From assembly GCA_022627495.1 (NCBI GenBank), contig JAKEGJ010000023.1, positions 1 to 51,226 on the forward strand: a stretch of DNA of 51,226 nt, read 5' to 3'. The stretch's first letter is position 1; every line of letters begins with the position of its first letter. Under the pieces are notes generated by a model. It saw nothing but the letters and a program-made list of their open reading frames with translations, was not told where the DNA came from and did no database searches. Below, piece after piece: positions 29,101 to 38,100 of the stretch. The stretch comes from Microcaldota archaeon (GTDB taxonomy: Archaea > Micrarchaeota > Micrarchaeia > Anstonellales > Bilamarchaeaceae). The translations under genes were made by a program, and so were the position numbers.

Positions 29101-32100
29101 GCGTGCGGCCCTCGGCTCTGGCGCGGCCTGCGCCGGCCTCTCGCGCATCGCAAGGTCTGCAATCTCTCCTGCCACGCGTTCGCGTGCCATCGACCGCCAC
29201 TGCGAGAACGACTGGATGGCGCTGTCGCTGAGATTGTACGTGGCTTTCAGCGCGCTTACCTGCGCTTCGGTCGGTGTTCCCCGCATCGAAAGCTCCCGGT
29301 ATGCGTTGAACGCCTCTTCGATTGTGAGCGCGCGGACGGTCTGCTCCCCGTTCATCTGCGGCCGCGCAGCAACGGCATCGCCAACCGCATCCGCCATCGC
29401 GCTCTCGCCCGCCTCCATCGCGGCCCTCCGGCTTATCGCCTGCGCGAGCGCTTCCGGCGTCCGCTCTCCCATGCGCATCCTCTGGATGAAACGCTGGTCC
29501 GCCAAAGGCAGCTGCGTCAGCGCGGCGTCGTTCTCTAACGCCGCAGAAAGCCGTCTCGCCTTCTGCAGCGCGCCGGCTGCCTGCGCTTCGTTCAGCCCCC
29601 AAGCGCCGGCATCGGTGCGCATCTGCGGCTCCAGCTGCGGGCCCACGCGCTCGGCGGCCTGCATGCGGCGCACAATCTCGCCTTCAAATGCCTCGGCCTG
29701 CGCCGTCAATTCCCGCGCCTCGGTCCTCCTCTGCGCCTGCGCCTCTGCTGTGCGCTGCGCCCTCTGCGCTTCCGGCACGTTCGCATCGAGCCGCACCGGA
29801 TTGCGCTCGAAATCAAGAAGCCTCTCCGCCCTCGCGCGGCGGCCTTCGGCCATCTCATGCATCCTCGTTATCGTAGTTCCGAGCGTGGTCTCTTCCCTGG
29901 CGACCGCCTCGGGCATGCCGGACACGCGCTCCATCGCGAGCCGGAGCTGCGCGCTGCGCCTCTCCCCGCCCTGCTGCCCGCTCGCCTCGATGAACCTCGG
30001 GTCCTGGGCCAGCCTGCGGACCGCTTCCTGCATTACCGGATTGTCCGGGAAAATCCTCGCCGCATCGACGCCCTCGCTCCTCACCCTCTCCGCGCCAATC
30101 ACCACATCCCGCGCGGTCTCCATCGAGAACCTTGAATAGCTCAGCTCGACGCCCCCGTGGGCTATCGTGAATCTACCGCTCCCTTCGTTGAAGGAGACTC
30201 CAGGCGCGCTAAGCATCTCCTGGCCCATGCGTATGCGGCGCTCGCGCATATTCATCTGCTCGCGAGTGTTCTCCCAGGTCCGGACCGCATCCGATGTGGC
30301 AGTCAGCACCCTGCGCGCATCCTCGCCGCGGGCAATCCTCGCCATGCCTTCCGTGACCAGCGAATGGAACTGCGGAGGAACGGGCTCCTGCCCGCCCATC
30401 CATCTCTGCACCCGCTGAGCGTTCGATACGAGCGATTCCCTCTGGGTTCCGGTTAGCGGAGGCTGCCTCTCGCTTGTGGAAAATGCGACTGATTGCGCGG
30501 CATCGAGCGGCGCGACCTGCTCGCGCACCCTCCCGCGCAGGACCGTCTCGCGCGCAATCGCCTGGACCGATTGCTCCCTTGCCGTCGTCCTGGCATCCTC
30601 CGCGCTCATGCCCCTGCCTGCCAGCTCGCGAGCCATCGGCTCGCTTATCGCCGCTACGTATCTTCCAGCCGGGCTCGCCGGGTTCGCTGCCTCTGCGCGC
30701 AGCCTTGTCACCGCGAGGGAAATCTGCGCCACGTCCTGCACGGCGGCCTGGTAATCCCTTGCGGTCGCTGCTGCCGGAGCGCCTCCGGCCCTCCTCTGCG
30801 CGCTCGAGCGCGCAAGTTCCTGGACGAGGGCGAGCGGTCCTCTCAGTGCTGCTGGGATTTGCGCTTCGGGCGCGCCAATCAGGCCCAGGTTGGACGTCAG
30901 CCGTTCCGCTTCCGCGCTCACGAAGCGCTGCTGGGTTATCGGGTTTTCTACGAATGCGAGGGCTGCGGCATCCTCGGCAGAAAGCCGCTCTCCAGAAGCC
31001 TGGCGCTCCCTTGCCCGCACAACCAGCGCTTCAAGCGGATGCGTTGCGTCCCCAGGCCGGTAAGCATCCAGGTCTACGCGCGGCGCCCCCCTCCCGCGCG
31101 CGCCAGGGGCCGCCCCGGCCCCGAGGCTGGTTTCAAGCGTCCTCCTTGCGCCCGAAAGGGAATCCGCGAGCTGTATCCTCTCCGTCGCCGGCATCGCCTG
31201 CCCGCGGGACATCTCGAGGCGCGACATCGCAATCTGCTCAGGTTCCCGCAGGCGCGTAAACGATGCATGCGCCGCATCCTGCATCGCGGCGTAATCGTCG
31301 CCGTGCTGGCCCATTAGCCAGCCTCCGACTGCCCGCCCGAACGAAGGCCTCATCAGCCGCGACGCCGCCGCATAGTCGCCGCGATTTATCGCCGCGTCTA
31401 TCCTGGCCTGCGAATCGTGCGGGCTGAACCTTCCGGCAAGCGCCCGGGCGCCGAGTATCTGCGCAGGGCCCATGACCACGTTCCCCAGTCCGGCGAACAG
31501 GCTCGCGCCTGCGCGCACCCTCACCTGCCCGCTCGCAAGCCCGCTCCACATGCTTGCGCCGGGGTTTGCCCGGGCATACGCATCCCAGTCGAAAGTCTGC
31601 CCGAGCCCTACGATTCCCTGGACCGTGCCGGCCCCGAGCATCGCAACTCCATACGCCTTCTGGGCGCCTGTTCCCAGCCTGCTGAAGACGCCTGCCTCTC
31701 CCGCAACCGGCAGGACGCTAAGCGCGATAGTCGCCCAGAACATGCCCTTGGACGCGGTTTCGGCGCCGCCCTCGCTCATTCCGAGAGCCGACCTGAAGAA
31801 TGAGGTCTCGTCCCTTCCCGTCCCTATGTACTGGTAGCCCCAGGACTGGTGGACCTGGTCCATCGCGCCCCCCAGGCCCATCATCCCCCAGTACGCGAAC
31901 CCGTAAGGCCCCATCGCGAGGCCGATAAGAGTGTCCTCGACGAAATCAACTCCTGCGAGCGTCGAGCGCTGGTGGAGGCCTATTTCAGCCCTTCCTGCCA
32001 GGGTGAGCCGCTCTCCCACGCGCGATCCCTGGTACTCCTGGGCCATCCGCCCGAGGTGCGAATATCCGCCCTGCAGGCCCAGGTCCCCGGTGCTGACATC

Positions 32101-35100
32101 GCGCATCGTCGTCGCCAGCACGCTCAGCTGGCCCGCGATGCCTTCCCTTCCGAACATCGCCTCGGTGGTTATCTCCGGGCGCTCGCGCGTCTCGCGCACA
32201 TACCTCTGGCCGTACGCGACGACGCCGGTCCCCGGCGCTGGCTCTCCGGCGAGCCCGAATCCCATGGAAACCGCGCTTCCGAGCCCTGGTCCGTAATCAA
32301 CTGCGTATCCGACGCCTTGCGCAATGTAGCCCCACGCGTAATCGGCGACTCTGGCCGTCCCTGAGCGGCGGAAGCTTGCGACATCGAGCATCTGCGACCT
32401 GAGCAATCCCGTTCCCTGCTCGAGCTGTGCTGCCCCCGCGCGGGCGAGCGCCAGCTGCTGGGAGCTCCTTTCGAAACTGAGGCCGTACGGCATTGCCCTG
32501 CGGTACGAGTCCTGCATGTTCTCTATCGTGCTGGGGTCGGCATTCGCAAACCATGCCGGGTTGCGCTCCATCGCTTCACGCATCAGCTGGTCCGCAGCCT
32601 CGCGCCTATCCTCCACGCTCACAGGCCGGACTCCGAGTATGTTGTATGCAGTTTCGAGCGTGGCCCTCGTGCGCTGGAAATATGCGCGCTCCTCCGCGCT
32701 CCACGAGTCGTAGGGGCGCGGGCTTCCATCGTAATTGTATTCCGTGAACATGTACCTGCGCCCGACCGGGCTGAAATCCAGGAGCGACGTCCCGCCAATT
32801 GTCAGCGCCGCCTCGCGTATCGTCGCCATGCGGACGAGCGACTGCAATGTCGGGAGGAAATCGACCCTGTTGCCCGAGGTCCCATATCTCCCGATTGTGC
32901 GCCGCTCCGCCGTCCCATAGTTGACCACTACTGGTGAAAGGTGTATCTGCCTGCGGAATCCGTTATTCATCCTGCCTTCGACCATGTCCCTGAAATCCTC
33001 TGGACTGTCGAGGAATCCTGCAACGGAGTCCGCAAGGGAGTAGAACTGCGCGCCGATGGCCTTGGTTTCCATCAGGTCGATGCCCGCTCCGGTTCGCCTC
33101 CATTTGCCGAGCTGGTCCTCCATCGAGTCATGCGCTTCGAACTGCTGCCTTCCCAGCGCAAGCAGGTATTCCGTTGTGCTCCAGACGGGGTCGTTGCGCT
33201 CCCTGCGCGCCGTGCCGCTCCTGGTTTCCGCTTCCGCAGCGAGTCCGGCCACCAACGCGTCGGCCCCGCCCCCTACTGCACCGCCCGAGCGGTACGCCCT
33301 CATCGCTTCGGCGAGCATCTCCGGGTGGTGCTGGTATAAATAGTTGTACAGCCCCCTGCCTGTGAGGAGCTGGCCCTCCGGAGGTGAGGACAGGGCCGAA
33401 TCTAACGCAGCACTGCGCTTTCTCCTCTCCCCTTCCGGGGCTTCGGTGGAACTGAGGAAATCGTGCAGCCCGGTCAAAAGGGCCATGTCCGCGCTCTCGC
33501 TGCGCGCGGAAGCCGCGTACTCGCGGTGCCCGCGGTAAAGGTGGAACGCCGAGGTGGACGCGTCCGCGGCCCGCTCGAAGCTCTGCGCGACGCGTTCCAT
33601 GTCCGCGGCAACATTCCGCGCGCCAGAGCGCTCCGCAGACGATGCCGAGAGCATCCTGCCCCGCTCGGCGATGGCCTGGCCCCTGCCGATTCCTCGCGTC
33701 CGCATTATATCCTCTACGGTCGGAACGTATGTGAGGGGCCGGATTCTCTCCCTGATTCTCTGCGCCTCGAGCCTGCCCGCGCCCATATTGATGTAGAACC
33801 CTTCCCGCTCGGCATCGCTGGTGTAATTCTCTTCGACGCTGGCCAGCCGGAGCATCGAGCCGCGGACGTCCCTTCCGGCAGCAAGTCCGTCCTGCACTGC
33901 GAAGATGCTTGAAAATGTGCTGCCGGCATTCGATATCCTCCGGTTCGGGTCATAGATTTCGCTGTTCTCGTCGAAACTGAGCGGCGCGCCCGCGGCTTCT
34001 CCTGCGCCGGCGGAGGGAGTGAACCCGTAGCGCGGGATGCTGAAAAGCGGGAATGAAGTCAAATCAACCTGGTTGGTTGTGGTGTCGGCGCCGAGCCTCG
34101 CCACGCGGAGCTCGCGCAATCGCGCCTCCTCGCGGGCCACCCCAAGAATAGCCTGTCCGGTGCCCATCATGCCTCTGGCCCTGCCGGCTTCGCCCTGCGC
34201 TGCCGCGAAATCGCAGCGGGATGCTGAATTGAGGGCGCGGTCGTACCGGCCGAGCGTCCCCTGCCGGTCGAACGCCCACCTTCTTGTCGTCGTGGCCGTG
34301 CCGTCTTCCGCAGTGCCGGTCGGTACGTCCACTTCGATGTTGCTCGGCTGCGCATCAGACGGGCCGCCTGCCCGGATCTCTTCCGCGGTTGCGCCCAGCT
34401 GGCGAATCTGCCGGGCCTGCGTCCGGTATGTTTCCGCCTGGTCGCGGTAATTCTGCGCCGCGTCCGCAGTTCCTGCCGTATCGGCCTCGGTTGCCATCCT
34501 GTCGGCATCTTCGGCCAGCCGGTCAAGCGCGGCCGCCCTCTCTTCAGCCGGGCGCGTGATGATGTCGGCCCTCTGCCTCTGCGAGCGGATGCTTGCCACC
34601 GCACTGTCCCTCTGCCTCTGGATGCCCAGCTGCCGCTCAACTTCCTGCCTTCCGGCCCCGATGCTGCCCAGCGCCCCGCGCCGGAGAGCCGCGGCCCTCT
34701 CTTCGTTCGGCGCGCCTTCCCTCGCCTCACCGGTCATCTCGTCGACATCATGCCCGGACCAGACTGCAGTGAGCACGCTCAAGCCGAGGCGGAGTTCCTC
34801 CCTGCCCCGCTCCCGCCATGGGGTGTTGACTCGCACGATGCTCGTGTTGAACTGCTCCAGGCCTGCAACGGCCCCTTCGATTTCCTGCCTGATTGCCGTC
34901 GACTCCTGCGCCACCCTGCGGGCGCCGGCCAAATCCCCGGCCGCTTCGAGCTCCGCCGCCCGCGCCTCGAGCCGGCCGATATGCGCATACGCTTCCCTCG
35001 AGCGCAGCCTGACAGTCTCAATCGCGCCCGGCGCCGCAGGGGTTTCCCCGGTTGCCGGAACGCCGAACATCCATCCCCTGTCCACAACGCGCGCCTGGTT

Positions 35101-38100
35101 GCGGTACTGCCCTGCGCGGCGTGTGCGCTCGGCCGCCTGCGCCCTAAGCGTGCCCGCGCGCTCTGTCCTGCCGGCGGATTCTGCCTGGTCCGCCTGCCTT
35201 GTCAGCCTCGCGGCGGTCCGCTCTTCCGCAGCTGCAAGCCCTTCAAGCCGCCTGCCTTCGCGCTCCCAGCCTCTTGCCGGCACGCGCGCAAGCCGGTCCA
35301 GCCTGCCTTCGGCATTGGCGAGCCCTACGCTCACCCGATAAGTGTCCATCTCTGTACGAAGCGTCCGGCTCCGCCCGGCCGCGGCCTCTTCGGTGTCCTG
35401 CCCTCCGAGGACGACCTGGGTGAGCGAACCCGGAAGCCCTGATACGTCCGGCCTCCACCCTCCGCGCGTTGCCCACCTCTCCCCCATCCCGCCGACAACC
35501 TCGGTGCTGCGCACGCCTATCTCGCAGAACCTCCTTCCCCTGCGCGCGATATCCGCAACCGTGTTCATGTCGCCGAGCTGTCCGTGCACCCACGCAATCG
35601 TCTGAGTCGTCGCGGGCGTCTCCCCTCCGCTGGCCCGCGCCCGGACAGCCTCAAGGTACACGCCGGCCATCCTCAAAATCGTTTCAGCATTCGTCCTCTG
35701 GCCGTTTTCGTATGCGTAGGCTGCGAGGTCGTAGTAGGATGAGATGTTCAGCGCTGCGCGCTGGCGTTCCCTAGCACCCAGGCCAGCTATTCCGCGCAGG
35801 GAGCCGGCCGCCTGGAGCTTCGCATTATATATGCCCATGCGCTCCTGGAACTGCGACATGGTGATTGAGCCATCGCGGATGAGGTATGTGAGGCGCATGA
35901 TTGCTGTGCGGTCCGCATCATCGGAAGTCCTGCTGATTAAGTCCGCCGCGCTGAGAACTGCAAGCCCCTTCTGCCTGTTGCCTTCGGGCGTGCACAGTTC
36001 GTAAAACGCATCGCCATACGTGCTTTGCGCATCGCTTCTCTGCCTTCCCCGGAGAGCGCCGATGCGGGCCTGCATGTCCGGAACCTGCCGTTCCCGATCG
36101 CCGAAAATCGTGCGCCGCAGCGCATCCAGGGTCTGCATGTCGCCGTCGCTGACATACGCGCCTTCGCTTCCTGCTATCCTCGCGCGATAAGCCGATATGA
36201 ACTCGGCCGGGCGTGCAAGGAGCGTCTCGTCCACCCGCCTCCGGCCCGTCTGCATGCGGCCAATCAAATCGAGGTCGTTTCCGAGCGTGAAATACGTGGC
36301 AGTGAGGCCCGCCACGCGCGAGCACGAAAGGTTCATGCCCTCGGAAAGCAGCTGGTACTCGTATACGAAAAGCCGGCCGACGGTTTCTGCGTCCGCCCCC
36401 CCGACTTCCCGCACGATGGCCTGGATTGCGCGCATCCTCTCCTCGCGGCCTGCCGGCAGCTGGCCGCCCTGCTCGAGCGCGCGCACCCTCTCGTGCACCT
36501 GGTCCGCCTTCGCTATGATTGCCGGCCTCTGCGCTTCCGGAACCCCCAGGTCTGCCAGCGCCTCTCCCCGCGCGCCTGCGTTGGCCAGGTCGCGCAGCAC
36601 GCCCTGCCTGTTGGCGAAATACGCCGAGAGCAGCGCCTGCCCCGCTTCCTCCCCTCCTGCAATCGCCACTGCGGCATCATGCATGTTCTGGGGTTCCGTG
36701 CCCGGTGCGGGTGTCAGCCTACGCTGGAGCTCAGTCACCTGCATCGAGCGCCGCAGGTTCGCGGACAAATTCGTTATCGCGTCGCGCTGGGCGGGCTGCT
36801 GGACAAACTGTCCCGCAAGCTGGAGCTGGACTGTCGCGGCATCCTCGTACCCGAGCCCGAGGGCCTCGAACGCGCGGCCTGCGATGCCCATCGCCGTCCG
36901 GCGGATGTCCGGATGCCTCTCGGTCCCGGCCTGTATGACATTGACCGCGGCATTCGCAATCGCGATTGCCGCCCTTGCGCGCAGGATGTCCTGGGCAGAA
37001 GCCTGCTCGGGGTGTTCGCGTATGCGGTCCAGGAATGCCCTTGCGGCCTGGGCTGTCGGAGGGTCTGTTATCCTCGCGACAACCGCATCGCCGTCCCTTA
37101 TGGCGGCGCCGGCCACTTCCCTCCTTGCGGCTTCAAGCGTCATCGAGCCGTCGCGTATCCCGTTGCTTATCTCAACGAAACGGGCTTGCGCCGCGGCATC
37201 GCCGCTTTGCGAATACAGCTGGAAAAGCATTGCGTGGAACTGCGAAATGTCGGAACTGCCGGTGCTCATCATCGGTTCGATTGCGTTGGCGATTATAGTG
37301 GCGGCTCCGTTCCTTGCAGTGCCCTGCGCATCGGTCCCCGAGGGCATGCGCAAAACCTGCTCGTATGAGCGCTGCAGATAAATCATGGCCGCCTGCATGT
37401 TGTTGAACTGCTCCTGCGTGACCAGGCCCGCCTGGGCCGGGTCCGCAAGCCGTGTGCGCATCTGCCGGATGGCCTCCTGCATCCTTGAAGCGGCATCGCG
37501 CAGGGGCTGGCATTTGCCCTCCTCGTTGGTGACAATCTGGCTGACAAGCGTGTCGCCGCGCCGCAGGACCGTCCCCATGCGCTCGGCCTGCTGCCTTGTC
37601 TCCTCGCGCGCCCCCTCCGCCCCGGTCCTGATGTCCCTTATGTATGCTGCGACCTCGCCCCTGACCTGCGCAGTATATTCCGCGTTGCTCATTGTCGCGA
37701 GCCTGCGGGCGTACATCCCCATCTGGGCGGCCTGCGACATGCCCGGCCGGACTTCCGGAGCATCATCCAGAACCTGCTTGTTCTGCAGATACAGGAAAAC
37801 CAGGTCAAGGACCTGCCCGCCGCGGTTTGTCAAAGTCGGCGAGATCAGGCCCATCGCGCTCTCGGCCGCGGTTATCAGGTCCTGCGGGGCCCCGGCAGAC
37901 CGGAGAGCCGCCGGCGCGTTCCTCGCCTCGGCAGTCCGCACCAGGCGGGCCGCCTCGCCAATCTCCTCGTCGGTTACGGAGCCCGCCCTGCGCTCATCCC
38001 TCAGGCGGCCCAGAATCGCGTCTGTCTGCGTACGAGCCCTTTCATACTCCCTCCGCGTAGCGTCGCTCATCGAAATCGAAGCGAACTGCGCGAGCTGGTT

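Noticed and set aside
27463-30139. Long plus-strand frames (691 and 574 residues) opposite giant gene 2
   Set aside because: They lie antisense to the GGDEF-like region that is conserved between the two giants, so the minus strand is the coding one.
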